A DNA stretch of 64,000 nt from Frigidibacter sp037095735 (GTDB taxonomy: Bacteria > Pseudomonadota > Alphaproteobacteria > Rhodobacterales > Rhodobacteraceae), in contig NZ_JBAWKD010000001.1 of the NCBI RefSeq assembly GCF_037095735.1, positions 620,001 through 684,000 on the forward strand, given 5' to 3'. This document shows, one piece after another, positions 8,295 to 17,619 of this stretch. The position numbers and the translations under genes were made by a program. Numbering within the stretch: position 1 is the stretch's first letter; the number at the start of each line of letters is the position of its first letter. The notes beneath the pieces are model-generated. The model was not told where the DNA came from and did no database searches. It saw only the letters and a program-made list of their open reading frames with translations.

Positions 8295-8382
8295 GTCCCG
8301 GATGTAGGCCAAGCCCGGTTTCTCCGCAACGCCCCTTCAGGGGCGGCACGCCGCAGATCAGACCCCGAAAGGACCGCTTTCC

Positions 8383-9567
8383 ATGAGCCTTGACGCACGC
8401 TTCGACGAGATCATCGACCGCAAGGGCACCCACTGCTCGAAATGGGACATGATGGAGAAGGTCTATGGCGTCTCGCCCGAGGACGGGATCGCGATGTGGG
8501 TCGCCGACATGGACTTCCGGCCTCCGGCCTCGGTGCAGGCCGCGGTCGAGAAGATGGCCGGCCACGGCGTCTACGGCTATTTCGGCGACGACCGCGCCTA
8601 CAAGGACGCGATCCGCTGGTGGATGCAGTCGCGCCACGGCTGGCCGGTCGAACCCGAGTGGATCTTCACGACCCACGGTCTCGTCAACGGCACCGCGCTG
8701 GCGGTCGAGGCCTTCACCGCCCCGGGCGATGCCGTGGTGCTGATGACGCCGGTCTACCACGCCTTCGCCCGCGTCATCAAAGGCGCCGGGCGCAGCGTCA
8801 CCGAATGCCCGCTGGGGGTCGAGGACGGGTGCTACGTCATGGATTTCGACGGCTGGGAAGCCCGGCTGACCGGGCGCGAGAAGATGCTGATCCTGTGCTC
8901 GCCGCACAACCCCGGCGGCCGGGTCTGGTCGGTGGACGAGCTGCGCGCGGTCGCCGACTTCTGCGCCGCCCATGACCTGATCCTCGTGTCGGACGAGATC
9001 CACCACGACCTCGTCATGCCCGGCCAGTCGCACACCGTGATGCCGCTGGCCGCGCCCGAGGCGCAGGGCCGGCTGGTGATGCTGACCGCCGCGACCAAGA
9101 CCTTCAACATTGCCGGCGCCCATATCGGCAACGTCATCATCGCCGACCCCGCCCTGCGCGAAAAGTTCGCCGCGAAGATGAACGCGCTCGGCATCTCGCC
9201 CAACAGCTTCGGCATGCACATGGTCACCGCCGCCTACTCGCCCGAGGGCGCGGCCTGGGTCGACGAACTGACCGCCTATCTCGACGGGAATCGGCGGATC
9301 TTCGACGCCGGGATCAACGCGATCCCCGGCCTGCGCTCGATGTCGCTGGAAGCCACCTACCTCGCCTGGGTCGATTTCTCGGGCACCGGCATGTCGACCG
9401 AGGACTACACCGCCCGCGTCGAGAAGGATGCGAAGATCGCCGTCAACCACGGCGCCACCTTCGGCCTCGGGGGCGAAAGCTACCTGCGCTTCAACCTCGC
9501 CACCCCGCGCCCGGTGGTCGAGCGCGCGGTCGAGCGGATGAAGGCGGCCTTCGCCGACCTTCAGTAA
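8383..9567 (+). CDS. PLP-dependent aminotransferase / C-S lyase, PatB/MalY type
   Basis: A 394-residue fold-type I PLP enzyme. It has the substrate-contacting start GIAMWVADMDF, the SPHNPGGRVW and SDEIHHDL motifs, the PLP lysine in TAATKTFNIAG and the C-terminal phosphate-binding Arg in YLRFNLATPR. This combination is typical of MalY/PatB cystathionine beta-lyases, which cleave C-S bonds in cystathionine or cysteine S-conjugates. An AAAGGA ribosome-binding site sits 9 bases before the ATG. The true substrate cannot be read from the sequence. Confidence 0.88.
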   Translation: MSLDARFDEIIDRKGTHCSKWDMMEKVYGVSPEDGIAMWVADMDFRPPASVQAAVEKMAGHGVYGYFGDDRAYKDAIRWWMQSRHGWPVEPEWIFTTHGLVNGTALAVEAFTAPGDAVVLMTPVYHAFARVIKGAGRSVTECPLGVEDGCYVMDFDGWEARLTGREKMLILCSPHNPGGRVWSVDELRAVADFCAAHDLILVSDEIHHDLVMPGQSHTVMPLAAPEAQGRLVMLTAATKTFNIAGAHIGNVIIADPALREKFAAKMNALGISPNSFGMHMVTAAYSPEGAAWVDELTAYLDGNRRIFDAGINAIPGLRSMSLEATYLAWVDFSGTGMSTEDYTARVEKDAKIAVNHGATFGLGGESYLRFNLATPRPVVERAVERMKAAFADLQ

Positions 9568-9929
9568 CGGGGCAGCAGTCCGGCCGGCGCATCGTCCGGC
9601 CGGACGAAATCGACCGGCGGGCGGTCGGCGGCCGGGGTCGCCGATTTCACCGTGCAGATCAGCTCGTTCTCCTCGACGGCCGAGGCGACGATCAGGCAAT
9701 GCATCAGGTGGCGCGACCCGTCGTAAAGATCGACGAGCCCGCGCAGATGGCCGACGCGGGCCGCATCCAGCGCGAATCCGTCGTCCCAGCGGCGCAGCAC
9801 CGGCAGGCTCATCGCCCCGGTCTGCACCCGAAGCCGCGACTTGCGCGCCCGCCCGCGACGCTGCGCGGCCTGTGCCGCGGCCAGCTCGTTGCGCAGCTCT
9901 GCCGGAAACACTTCGAACATCACGCGCAC
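9561..9929 (-). CDS. conserved hypothetical protein
   Basis: A 122-residue soluble protein that I do not recognise. The N-terminal third is basic and Ala/Gln/Arg-rich and probably helical. The remainder is a mixed alpha/beta region with one Cys in LMHCLIV and another in LICTV. Its 3' end overlaps the convergent aminotransferase gene by 7 bases. Coding quality on this strand looks good (GC-rich third positions) and no better gene is visible on the other strand. The first ATG is used, with ATG three codons later as an alternative. Confidence 0.6.
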   Translation of the reverse strand: MRVMFEVFPAELRNELAAAQAAQRRGRARKSRLRVQTGAMSLPVLRRWDDGFALDAARVGHLRGLVDLYDGSRHLMHCLIVASAVEENELICTVKSATPAADRPPVDFVRPDDAPAGLLPRY

Positions 9930-10107
9930 CTCCCGAATGGCTCACGATCCAGTGTGGCGCAAAACGGCCTGCATTCAAGGGCTTCCGCGGCATAATTTCC
10001 CGCCGCGGCGCAGCACTGTGCGCCTGCGCGCGGTCCCTGCGCTCTGACAGGGGTATGCGCATCGCCCGCGCCGCCCTAGCTCCTGCCCCAGCAGCAAGGA
10101 GATCGGC

Positions 10108-11091
10108 ATGGGCCAGCTCATCGACGGCCAGTGGTCCTCGGAATGGTATGACACCCGCTCGACCGGCGGGGCGTTCCAGCGCAGCACCGCGAAGTTCCGC
10201 AACTGGATCACCGCCGACGGCGCCCCCGGCCCCTCGGGCGAGGGTGGCTTCAAGGCCGAGCCCGGGCGCTACCACCTTTATGTCTCGCTCGCCTGTCCCT
10301 GGGCGCATCGCACGCTGATCTTCCGCGCGCTGAAGGGGCTCGAAGGGCTGATCGACGTCTCGGTCGTGCATCCCGACATGCTGGACGAGGGCTGGACCTT
10401 CGCCACCGACTTCCCGGCGACGACCGGCGACCGCCAGTTCGGCCTGCCCTTCCTGCGCGACATCTACACGCGGGCCGAGCCGCTGGTCTCGGGCCGGGTC
10501 ACCGTGCCGATCCTGTGGGACCGCGCGCAGGGCACCATCGTGTCGAACGAAAGCGCCGAGATCATCCGGATGTTCAACCAGGCGTTCGACGGGCTGACCG
10601 GCAACACCGCCGACTACTGGCCGGAAGCCCTGCGTCCCGAGATCGAGGCGGTCAACGCCCGCGTCTACGACACCGTCAACAACGGCGTCTACAAGGCGGG
10701 CTTCGCCACCCAGCAGGGCCCCTATGACAACGCCGTGCACGCGCTCTTCGACAGTCTCGACTGGCTGGAAGAGCGGCTGTCGCGCCAGCGCTGGCTGGTG
10801 GGCAGGCAGATGACCGAAGCCGACGTGCGGCTCTTCACGACGCTGGTGCGCTTCGATGCGGTCTATCACCTGCACTTCAAGTGCAACCGCCGGCGGATCA
10901 TCGACTACCCGGCGCTCTGGGCCTATACCCGCGACATCTACCAGACGCCGGGCGTGGCCGGGACGGTGAACCTCGACCACATCGTGCGTCACTACCACTA
11001 CAGCCACGACACCATCAATCCACACCGGATCATCCCGATCAACCCGGTGCTGGACTTCGACGCGCCCCACGACCGCGCCGCGCTGGGCTGA
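10108..11091 (+). CDS. glutathionyl-hydroquinone reductase (xi-class glutathione transferase)
   Basis: A 327-residue protein matching the YqjG/PcpF family. An N-terminal thioredoxin-like domain carries catalytic C63 in ACPWAHR, followed by VPILWD and SNESAEI (glutathione binding) and an all-helical C-terminal domain ending NPVLDFDAPHDR. These enzymes reduce S-glutathionyl-hydroquinones to hydroquinones. AAGGAG at 10096-10101 is a good ribosome-binding site for the ATG. It appears monocistronic, with a terminator-like hairpin straight after the stop. Confidence 0.92.
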   Translation: MGQLIDGQWSSEWYDTRSTGGAFQRSTAKFRNWITADGAPGPSGEGGFKAEPGRYHLYVSLACPWAHRTLIFRALKGLEGLIDVSVVHPDMLDEGWTFATDFPATTGDRQFGLPFLRDIYTRAEPLVSGRVTVPILWDRAQGTIVSNESAEIIRMFNQAFDGLTGNTADYWPEALRPEIEAVNARVYDTVNNGVYKAGFATQQGPYDNAVHALFDSLDWLEERLSRQRWLVGRQMTEADVRLFTTLVRFDAVYHLHFKCNRRRIIDYPALWAYTRDIYQTPGVAGTVNLDHIVRHYHYSHDTINPHRIIPINPVLDFDAPHDRAALG

Positions 11092-11092
11092 C

Positions 11093-11131
11093 GAAGCCCG
11101 CGGCAGGGGTGAGGGTCGGGGTGCGGGTTTC
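11093..11131 (+). terminator. hairpin after the glutathione-transferase gene
   Basis: GAAGCCCGC (11093-11101) can pair with GCGGGTTTC (11123-11131) with a single G-U pair. It begins two bases after the stop codon. The loop of 21 bases is long and the following T-tract is short, so it may be a weak or Rho-assisted terminator. Confidence 0.4.
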
Positions 11132-11189
11132 TTCGGCCCGCCCCCTCAAGCCCGTTGCCGCGCGCGGGGCGCGGCGCTAGCGTCCGGCC

Positions 11190-12362
11190 ATGCGCGCCCT
11201 TCTGACCGCCCTCGCGATCCTTGCCTGCCTGCCCGCCGCCGCCCGTGCCTGCGGCGAGCCCTGGCCCGACTTCGTCGCGGCCCTCACCGATCAGGCGGTG
11301 GCCGAGGGCGCCAGCCCGCAAGAGGCGCAGGCCTTCTTCCGCAGCGCCCGGCAGGATCCCAAAGTGCTGCGCGCCGACCGGGCGCAGGGCGTCTTCCAGA
11401 AAAGCTTCACCGACTTCTCGCGCGCGGTGATCAGCCGCGACCGGCTGACCCGCGGCCGCCAGATGGCCGAAACCCATGCCGCGCTCTTCGACCGGATCGA
11501 GCGCGAGACCGGCGTGCCGCGCGGCGTGCTTCTTGCCTTCTGGGCGCTCGAGACCGACTTCGGGCAGGTGCAGGGCGACTTCAACACCCGCGATGCGCTG
11601 ATGACGCTGGCCCATGACTGCCGCCGGCCGGACCTGTTCCGCCCGCAGGTGCTGGCCGCAGTGGCGCTCTACCGCCGCGGCGATTTCGACCCCGCGCGCA
11701 CCACCGGCGCCTGGGCAGGCGAGATCGGGCAGGTGCAGATGCTGCCCGCCGACATCCTCGCCCATGGCAAGGACGGCGATGCCGACGGACACATCCGGCT
11801 GAAGACCTCGTCGGCGGATGCGCTGGTTTCGGCGGCGGCGAAGCTGTCGGACATCGGCTGGCGCCCGGGCGAGCCCTGGCTGCAGGAGGTGATCCTGCCG
11901 GAGAAGCTCGACTGGTCGAAGACCGGGCTCGAGCAGGCGCTGCCGGTCGAGGACTGGGCGAAGATGGGCGTGCGGCCGCGCGAAGGCATGCTCGCGCGCG
12001 AGCTGTCCGGCGCGATCCTGCTGCCGATGGGACGTCAGGGGCCGGCGTTCCTCGCCTATCCGAACTTCCGGGTGCTGTTCCACTGGAACCAGAGCTTCGT
12101 CTACGTCACCACCGCCGCCTATTTCGCCACCCGGCTGGAAGGGTCCGAGGCGTTCGAGACCGGCACTCCCGAACCGGGCCTCGGCCCGTCCGAGATGCGC
12201 CGCCTGCAGGAACGGCTGACGGTGCTGGGCCATGACGTCGGCACCGCCGACGGCATCCTCGGCGCGCGGACCCGGGCGGCGGTGCAGAAGGAACAGAAGC
12301 GCCTCGGCCTGCCTGCCGATGCCTGGCCCACCCCCGCGCTGCTCGCGGCATTGACGCATTGA
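11190..12362 (+). CDS. lytic murein transglycosylase with peptidoglycan-binding domain
   Basis: A 390-residue exported protein. It has an N-terminal signal peptide (hydrophobic ALLTALAILACLPAAARA, cleavage likely after ARA), an MltB/SLT_2-type catalytic domain with the family's Glu in FWALETDFGQ and the EIGQVQMLP segment, and a C-terminal PG_binding_1 domain (RRLQERLTVLGHDVGTADG to about residue 385). It cleaves the MurNAc-GlcNAc bond, forming anhydro-MurNAc, and acts in the periplasm. The downstream MOSC gene starts two bases after the stop. Confidence 0.92.
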   Translation: MRALLTALAILACLPAAARACGEPWPDFVAALTDQAVAEGASPQEAQAFFRSARQDPKVLRADRAQGVFQKSFTDFSRAVISRDRLTRGRQMAETHAALFDRIERETGVPRGVLLAFWALETDFGQVQGDFNTRDALMTLAHDCRRPDLFRPQVLAAVALYRRGDFDPARTTGAWAGEIGQVQMLPADILAHGKDGDADGHIRLKTSSADALVSAAAKLSDIGWRPGEPWLQEVILPEKLDWSKTGLEQALPVEDWAKMGVRPREGMLARELSGAILLPMGRQGPAFLAYPNFRVLFHWNQSFVYVTTAAYFATRLEGSEAFETGTPEPGLGPSEMRRLQERLTVLGHDVGTADGILGARTRAAVQKEQKRLGLPADAWPTPALLAALTH

Positions 12363-12363
12363 A

Positions 12364-12975
12364 ATGACAGACCAGACCCAGCCCCCCGCCCCCATGGATA
12401 CCCCCGCCAATGCCACGGCTGCCGAGCTTGACGCGGCCCTGCCCCACATCCTCGCCGCGCCCAAGGACGCCGCGGTGGTCGAGCAGCTGTGCTTCCGCCC
12501 CGGCTTCAACAAGCGGACCTTCCCCGAGGCGCTGGAGTTCACCCCCGACCGCGGCGTGACCACCTCGGCGGGCGAGACCGAACGCTGGCTGGCCGCCCCC
12601 TGGATGAAGCTGGAAGACGGCAGCCCGGACTTGCGGATCCAGGTCTCGATCCTGCCGCGGCGGGTGATGGATGCCGTCTGGCGCGACCGCGCCGGCACGC
12701 CGCATCCGGGCGACACGATCATCGCCGATCTCGACACGTCCGAGGCGAACCTGCCGGTGGGCAGCCTGCTTGAGGTCGGCGCGGCGCTGCTGCGGGTGAC
12801 CGATGTGTTCAACGACGGCTGCGTGAAATGGAAGGTGCGCTACGGCCAGCCCGCGAAGGACTGGATCACTGCCCCCGGCCACCCGGCGCTGCGTCTGCGC
12901 GGGATCCTGTGCGAGATCGTCGAGGGTGGCACGGTGCGCACCGGCGACGCGATCCGCAAGCGCGCCGCCGATTGA
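12364..12975 (+). CDS. MOSC-domain protein
   Basis: A 203-residue protein. The C-terminal half carries MOSC features: PGDTIIADLDTSEANLPVG, the conserved Cys in NDGCVKWK, and the terminal block RGILCEIVEGGTVRTGD. MOSC domains occur in molybdenum-cofactor sulfurases and in YiiM/YcbX-type proteins that handle sulfur or Moco-linked reductions. The N-terminal 60 residues are Pro/Ala-rich and less conserved-looking. It starts two bases after the transglycosylase stop, so it is probably cotranscribed, although the functional link is unclear. Confidence 0.75.
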   Translation: MTDQTQPPAPMDTPANATAAELDAALPHILAAPKDAAVVEQLCFRPGFNKRTFPEALEFTPDRGVTTSAGETERWLAAPWMKLEDGSPDLRIQVSILPRRVMDAVWRDRAGTPHPGDTIIADLDTSEANLPVGSLLEVGAALLRVTDVFNDGCVKWKVRYGQPAKDWITAPGHPALRLRGILCEIVEGGTVRTGDAIRKRAAD

Positions 12976-13023
12976 TCGGCCAGCCCGATCGGACGCGCCG
13001 GATCGATCGGCGCGGCCGATGGT

Positions 13024-13740
13024 TCACTGGAAGAGGTGCAGCACCAGCGGCGCGATGATCCCGGTCAGCACGGCGTTCAGCGCCATGCCGATCCCGGCGA
13101 AGGCGCCGGCGGTCTCGTTGACCTGCAGCGCCCGCGCAGTGCCCACGCCATGCGCCGCGACCCCGGTCGCGAAGCCCCGCGCCCGCCAGTCACGCAGGCC
13201 CAGCGCGTTCAGCATCGGCGTCACGCAGATCGCGCCGATGATCCCGGTCAGCAGCACCAGCGCCGCGGTCAGCGTGGGTTCGCCCCCCAGCCGTTCCGAG
13301 ATCCCGATGGCGACCGGCGCTGTCGCGGATTTCGGCGCGAGCGAGGCCAGCACGTTGCCGCGCACCCCCAGCGCATAGGCCACCGCCAGCGCCGAGGCGA
13401 CCGCCGTCACCGAGCCCGCCAGCAGCCCCGCGATCATCGGCAATGCCGCGCGGCGGACATGACCGAGGTTGGTGTACAGCGGCAGCGCCAGACAGACCGT
13501 CGCCGGGCCCAGCAGGAAGTGCACGAACTGCGCGCCCTCGAAATAGGTGCGGTAGGGCGTGCCCGTCGCCAGCAGCACCGAGCCCACGATCAGGATCGAG
13601 ACCATCACCGGGTTCGACCAGGGCGCCCGCCCCGTGGCGCGGAAGCACCAATCGGCGATCAGGTAGGCGGTCAGCGTCACCGCCAGCCAGACCAGCGGGC
13701 CTTGGGTCAGATAGGACCAGATCTGCGCGGCCTCGATCAT
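13024..13740 (-). CDS. lrgB: LrgB/CidB-family membrane protein
   Basis: A 238-residue protein with about 6-7 hydrophobic segments and the LrgB signature LAPKSATAPVAIGISERLGG and HGVGTARALQ. LrgA/LrgB proteins form holin/antiholin-like or metabolite-export complexes (glycolate or pyruvate in other organisms). The start codon overlaps the stop of lrgA by four bases, so the two proteins are translationally coupled. Confidence 0.92.
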   Translation of the reverse strand: MIEAAQIWSYLTQGPLVWLAVTLTAYLIADWCFRATGRAPWSNPVMVSILIVGSVLLATGTPYRTYFEGAQFVHFLLGPATVCLALPLYTNLGHVRRAALPMIAGLLAGSVTAVASALAVAYALGVRGNVLASLAPKSATAPVAIGISERLGGEPTLTAALVLLTGIIGAICVTPMLNALGLRDWRARGFATGVAAHGVGTARALQVNETAGAFAGIGMALNAVLTGIIAPLVLHLFQ

Positions 13741-14120
13741 TTCTGCCGCTCCGCGCCTTCGGGGGGACGGTTGCCGGTGGCCCGCGCCACAAGCTCGAAC
13801 ACCACCGCCCCGACCGCGATCGCGAGCAGGGTCGAGACGACCAGCGCCGCGCCCAGCGCCAGCCCCTGATCGCGCAGCACGTCAAGCTGGCTGACGATGC
13901 CGACGCCCGCCGGCACGAACAGCAGCGACAGATGCCCCAGCAGCACCTGCGCCACGGGGCGCACCAGCTCCAGCAGCCGGGGGCTTGCGACGAATCCCGC
14001 GGCCAGCGCGACCATGCCGATCACCGGCCCGGGAATCGGCAGATGGGCAAGGCGCGACAGCACCTCGCCGCCCAGCTGGAAGAGGAAGATGGTGAGGATC
14101 GCGGCCAGTAGCGGCGGCAT
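13737..14120 (-). CDS. lrgA: LrgA/CidA-family holin-like membrane protein
   Basis: A 127-residue protein of the CidA/LrgA family with four hydrophobic segments and the LPIPGPVIGM signature. ATG at 14120 was chosen because GGAG lies 8 bases upstream and the first membrane helix (LLAAILTIFLFQLGGEV) then begins at once. Upstream in-frame codons add a low-complexity extension. It is the partner of lrgB immediately downstream and is separated by 58 bases from plsY. Confidence 0.88.
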   Translation of the reverse strand: MPPLLAAILTIFLFQLGGEVLSRLAHLPIPGPVIGMVALAAGFVASPRLLELVRPVAQVLLGHLSLLFVPAGVGIVSQLDVLRDQGLALGAALVVSTLLAIAVGAVVFELVARATGNRPPEGAERQK

Positions 14121-14178
14121 GGTCAGGCTCCGTGTCGGGACCATCCGGGCGTCCTCCCCAGCGCCCGGGACGGCGGGG

Positions 14179-14790
14179 TCAGGTCTTCTTGCCGATCCGG
14201 GGCTCGGTCCCGGCCAGCAGGCGCTTGATGTTGGGAAGATGGCGGTACCAGACCAGCGCCGCCAGCGCGAGCACCAGCGCCACCATGTCACCGCGCCCCA
14301 GCCCCACGGCGACCGGCGCCGCCAGAGCCGAGGCGACCAGCGCCGAGAGCGACGAGATCCGGCCGATCAGCGCGGTCAGCAGCCAGAGCGCGCAGGCGGC
14401 CAGCCCGACGGGCCAGGCCAGCGCCAGCATGGTGCCAAGGAAGGTTGCGACGCCCTTGCCGCCCTTGAAGCCCAGCCAGACCGGGAAGCAGTGGCCAAGG
14501 AAGGCCGCAAGCCCCGCAAGCTGTGCGGCATCCTCGCCCACCAGCCAGCGCGCCAGCAGCACCGCGATCGCGCCCTTGCCGGAATCGAGGATCAGGGTCA
14601 GAAGCGCCGCCGGCTTGTTGCCGGTGCGCAGCACGTTGGTCGCGCCGATGTTGCCAGAGCCGATCTGGCGCAGGTCGCCCAGACCGAAAAGCCGGGTGAT
14701 CACCAGCCCGAAGGCCACCGAGCCAAGCCCGTAGGCAAGGACCGCGGTCAGCAGCAGCGACAGGGGCGCAGAGGTGATCTCGGGCATCAT
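14179..14790 (-). CDS. plsY: acyl-phosphate:glycerol-3-phosphate acyltransferase PlsY
   Basis: A 203-residue integral membrane enzyme that acylates glycerol-3-phosphate with acyl-phosphate, the first step of phospholipid synthesis. All three PlsY loops are present: GSVAFG (motif 1), GSGNIGATNVLR (motif 2) and GHCFPVWLGFKGGKGVAT (motif 3). The start overlaps the stop of the upstream dihydroorotase-like gene by four bases, so phospholipid and pyrimidine genes share a transcript here. Confidence 0.95.
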   Translation of the reverse strand: MMPEITSAPLSLLLTAVLAYGLGSVAFGLVITRLFGLGDLRQIGSGNIGATNVLRTGNKPAALLTLILDSGKGAIAVLLARWLVGEDAAQLAGLAAFLGHCFPVWLGFKGGKGVATFLGTMLALAWPVGLAACALWLLTALIGRISSLSALVASALAAPVAVGLGRGDMVALVLALAALVWYRHLPNIKRLLAGTEPRIGKKT

Positions 14791-16061
14791 TTCGCCTCCG
14801 CGCCGAAGACTTGGCGGCCGGCGACGAAGGTGGCGATGACCCGCCCCTCCATCCGCTCGCCGTCGAAGGGCGTGTTCTTCGATTTCGACTTCAGCGTGAA
14901 GCGGTCGAGCACGAAGGGCGCGTCGGGGTCGAACAGCACGAGGTCGGCGGGCGCGCCCTCGGCCAGCCGGCCCTGCGGCAGGCCCAGCCGTTTCGCAGGG
15001 TTGAGCGCCATCGCGCGGAACAGCTGCGGCAGGTCGATCATCCCGGCATGGTAAAGCCGCATCGCCGCCGGCAGGAAGGTTTCCAGCGCCACCGCGCCGC
15101 TTGCCGCCTCTTCATAGGGCAGGCGCTTCGATTCCTCGTCCTGCGGCGTGTGCATCGAGCTGATGATGTCGATCAGGCCCGAGGCCACCGCCTCGACCAC
15201 CGCGATCCGGTCATCCTCGCTGCGCAGCGGCGGCTTCACCTTGAAGAAGGTGCGGTAGTCGCCAACGTCCAGATCGTTCAGCGTCAGGTGGTGGATCGAC
15301 ACGCCCGCGGTCACATCGAGCCCGTTCTTCTTGGCGCGTTCCAGCGCCGGCAGGCTGCGCGCGCAGGTGATCTGGTCGGCGTGGTAGCGCACGCCGGTCA
15401 TCTCGACCAGGGCCATGTCGCGGTCGAAGGCCATCCGCTCGGCCATCGGAGAGACGCCCGGCAGGCCGCGAAGCGAGGCGAACTTTCCGCTGGTCACCGC
15501 CGCGCCCGCCGACAGGCCCGGATCCTGCGGATGCGCGATCACCAGCGCGCCGAGCGAGCGGGCATAGGTGAAGGCGCGGCTCAGCACCTTGGTGTTCTCG
15601 ACCACATGGTCGCAATCGGTGAAGGCAACGGCGCCGGCGTCCAGCAGGAAGCCGATCTCGGTCATCTCGCGGCCCTCGCGGCCCTTCGTCAGCGCCGCCA
15701 TGTGGCGGACGCGGACCGGCGAGGCCTCGGTGGCGCGGCGGGTGACGAATTCCAGCATCTCGGGGCTGTCGAGCGCGGGCGTGGTGTCGGGGCGCACGAT
15801 CATCGTGGTGACGCCCCCCGCCGCGGCCGAGAGACCCGCCGAGCGGAAGCTTTCCTTGTGGCGCTCGCCCGGCTCGCCGATCTTCACGCCGATGTCGACG
15901 ATCCCCGGCGCCAGGCACTTGCCGCGGGCGTCGATGACCTCTGCCCCCTCGGGCGCCTCGGCACCGATCGCGGTAATCAGGCCGTTCTCCAGCGTGACCG
16001 AGCCGTCGCGGATCGTCAGCGCCTCGGGGTCGATCAGGCGGGCATTTGCAATGTGGATCAT
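14787..16061 (-). CDS. pyrC: non-catalytic dihydroorotase homologue PyrC'
   Basis: A 424-residue amidohydrolase-fold protein whose overall sequence is dihydroorotase-like (LAPGIVDIG...EPGERHKESF). The metal-binding HxH motif, normally DMHVHLREPG, reads DIGVKIGEPG (residues 56-65), and the DHAPH-type motif reads SMHTPQ. Both changes remove zinc ligands. In Pseudomonas and others such pseudo-dihydroorotases act as structural partners of aspartate transcarbamoylase. The linkage to pyrB supports the same role here, so a genuine pyrC must be elsewhere. ATG at 16061 is used because upstream codons run into rmuC. Confidence 0.88.
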   Translation of the reverse strand: MIHIANARLIDPEALTIRDGSVTLENGLITAIGAEAPEGAEVIDARGKCLAPGIVDIGVKIGEPGERHKESFRSAGLSAAAGGVTTMIVRPDTTPALDSPEMLEFVTRRATEASPVRVRHMAALTKGREGREMTEIGFLLDAGAVAFTDCDHVVENTKVLSRAFTYARSLGALVIAHPQDPGLSAGAAVTSGKFASLRGLPGVSPMAERMAFDRDMALVEMTGVRYHADQITCARSLPALERAKKNGLDVTAGVSIHHLTLNDLDVGDYRTFFKVKPPLRSEDDRIAVVEAVASGLIDIISSMHTPQDEESKRLPYEEAASGAVALETFLPAAMRLYHAGMIDLPQLFRAMALNPAKRLGLPQGRLAEGAPADLVLFDPDAPFVLDRFTLKSKSKNTPFDGERMEGRVIATFVAGRQVFGAEAK

Positions 16062-16068
16062 CGGGGCC

Positions 16069-17619
16069 TCACTCGGCGGGGCGGTCGTTGGCGGCGGGCA
16101 GGCTTTCAAGGCCCGTGCCGGCGTCGTCGTCGAGGGCCGGCAGGTCCTCGGGCTCGAACTCGGTCTTCAGCTGTTTCGAGGCGCGGGCGCCCAGGCGCTT
16201 GAGCATGTCGACCTGCGCCAGCACGTTGCCGTTGCCGCGGCTGAGCCGGTCGAGCGCGGTGCCATAGGCGGTCTGGGCACTGGTCAGCGCGCCGCCGACC
16301 TTCTCCATCGCCTCGGTGAAGCCCGCGACCTTGTCGTAGAGAAGCCCCGCGCGCTTGGCGATCTCTTCGGCGTTGCGGTTGCGCCGGTCGATGGTCCAGA
16401 AGCTGGCGACGGTGCGCAGCGCCATCATCAGCGTCGTGGGCGTCGCGATGGTCACGTTGCGGTCCATCGCGTATTGGGTCAGGTCGCCCGCCTCGCGCAG
16501 GGCCTCGGAGAGCGCGCCCTCGATCGGGACGAACATCACCACGTAATCGACGGTGACATCGGCGTAATGCTGGTAGTTCTTCGAGCCCAGCGTGTCGATG
16601 TGCCGGCGCAGGGCCACGACATGGCGGCGGCGGGCGGCCAGCGCCTCGTCCTCGCTCTCGGCATTCACCGCGGCCTCGTAGTCGATCAGCGAGACCTTCG
16701 AGTCGACCACCAGCGCCGAGCCATTCGGCATGTTGACGATCACGTCCGAGCGCACGCGCCCGCCCTCGTCGGTGCCGTGGCTGGTCTGGGTCAGGTATTC
16801 CTCGCCCTTGCGCAGGCCCGAGCGGTCCAGAAGCGACTCGAGGATCATCTCGCCCCAGGCGCCCTGCCGCTGCTTGTCACCCTTCAGCGCGCGCGTCAGC
16901 GCCGTGGCCTCTTTCGAGACCTCTTCCGAGCGTTTGGTCAGCGCCTCGATCTCGGTCTTCAGCGCCTGGCGGTCGCGCAGCGCGCCCTCGTGCACCGCCC
17001 GAAGCTCGGTCTGGAACAGGGTGACGTGTTCCTTCAGCGGGTTCAGCGCCTGTTCCAGCCGCTCGCGGCTGGCCTTGGTCAGTTCCTCGTTCGAGGCCTT
17101 CAGGCTCGCGTCCGCCAGTTCCTTGAAGCTGCGCGCCATCTCGTCGCGCATCTGTGTGACCAACTGGATCTTCTCATCCGCCGCGCGGCGTTCCTCGCCG
17201 GTTTGGGCGATCAGCGCGGCCAGCTTGCGCTCGGAACTCGCATAGCGGTCGGCGGCGTCGTTCAGCCGCTTCTCCTGCTCGCGGCGCAGCGCATCGGTCA
17301 GCGCCTTGGCCTCGGCCAGCGCGGCCTCGCCCGCGCCGATGCGCCGGCGCGCCTCGTCCAGATCCGCGGCGCGACGGGCCTCGGCCCCGGCGCGCTCGAC
17401 CGCCTCGGTCTGCGCGCGGGCCTCGTTCCGGGCCGGCTGCTCGGCCAGCCGGTCGGCCTCGGCTCGGGCGGCGGCCAGCGCGGCCCCGCGCCGCCAGACC
17501 GCCAGACCCAGCGTCAGCGCCAGCAGCAGCAGCAGCGCCGCGGCCAGCGCGACCCAGGGCGCCCAGAGCGGCGCGCCCGCATCGAGCGGGCCCAGCGCGG
17601 CGGTCAGCCCGTCCAGCAT
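16069..17619 (-). CDS. rmuC: DNA recombination protein RmuC
   Basis: A 516-residue protein with one N-terminal membrane segment (about residues 18-42), a long Ala/Glu/Arg-rich coiled coil (about 43-240) and the RmuC nuclease-like domain: QGAWGEMILE, LVVDSKVSL, VDYVVMFVPIEGAL, ATPTTLMMALRTVA. RmuC limits DNA inversions and rearrangements. It sits between pyrB and the pyrC' gene with a one-base overlap on one side and a 7-base gap on the other, an unusual placement inside a pyrimidine operon. Confidence 0.93.
   Translation of the reverse strand: MLDGLTAALGPLDAGAPLWAPWVALAAALLLLLALTLGLAVWRRGAALAAARAEADRLAEQPARNEARAQTEAVERAGAEARRAADLDEARRRIGAGEAALAEAKALTDALRREQEKRLNDAADRYASSERKLAALIAQTGEERRAADEKIQLVTQMRDEMARSFKELADASLKASNEELTKASRERLEQALNPLKEHVTLFQTELRAVHEGALRDRQALKTEIEALTKRSEEVSKEATALTRALKGDKQRQGAWGEMILESLLDRSGLRKGEEYLTQTSHGTDEGGRVRSDVIVNMPNGSALVVDSKVSLIDYEAAVNAESEDEALAARRRHVVALRRHIDTLGSKNYQHYADVTVDYVVMFVPIEGALSEALREAGDLTQYAMDRNVTIATPTTLMMALRTVASFWTIDRRNRNAEEIAKRAGLLYDKVAGFTEAMEKVGGALTSAQTAYGTALDRLSRGNGNVLAQVDMLKRLGARASKQLKTEFEPEDLPALDDDAGTGLESLPAANDRPAE

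Noticed and set aside
8173..11070. 965-codon open frame on the minus strand
   Set aside because: It lies antisense to the PatB-type and glutathione-transferase genes, which have clear family motifs. Its translation is low-complexity Arg/His/Asp-rich, a known artefact of high-GC third positions.
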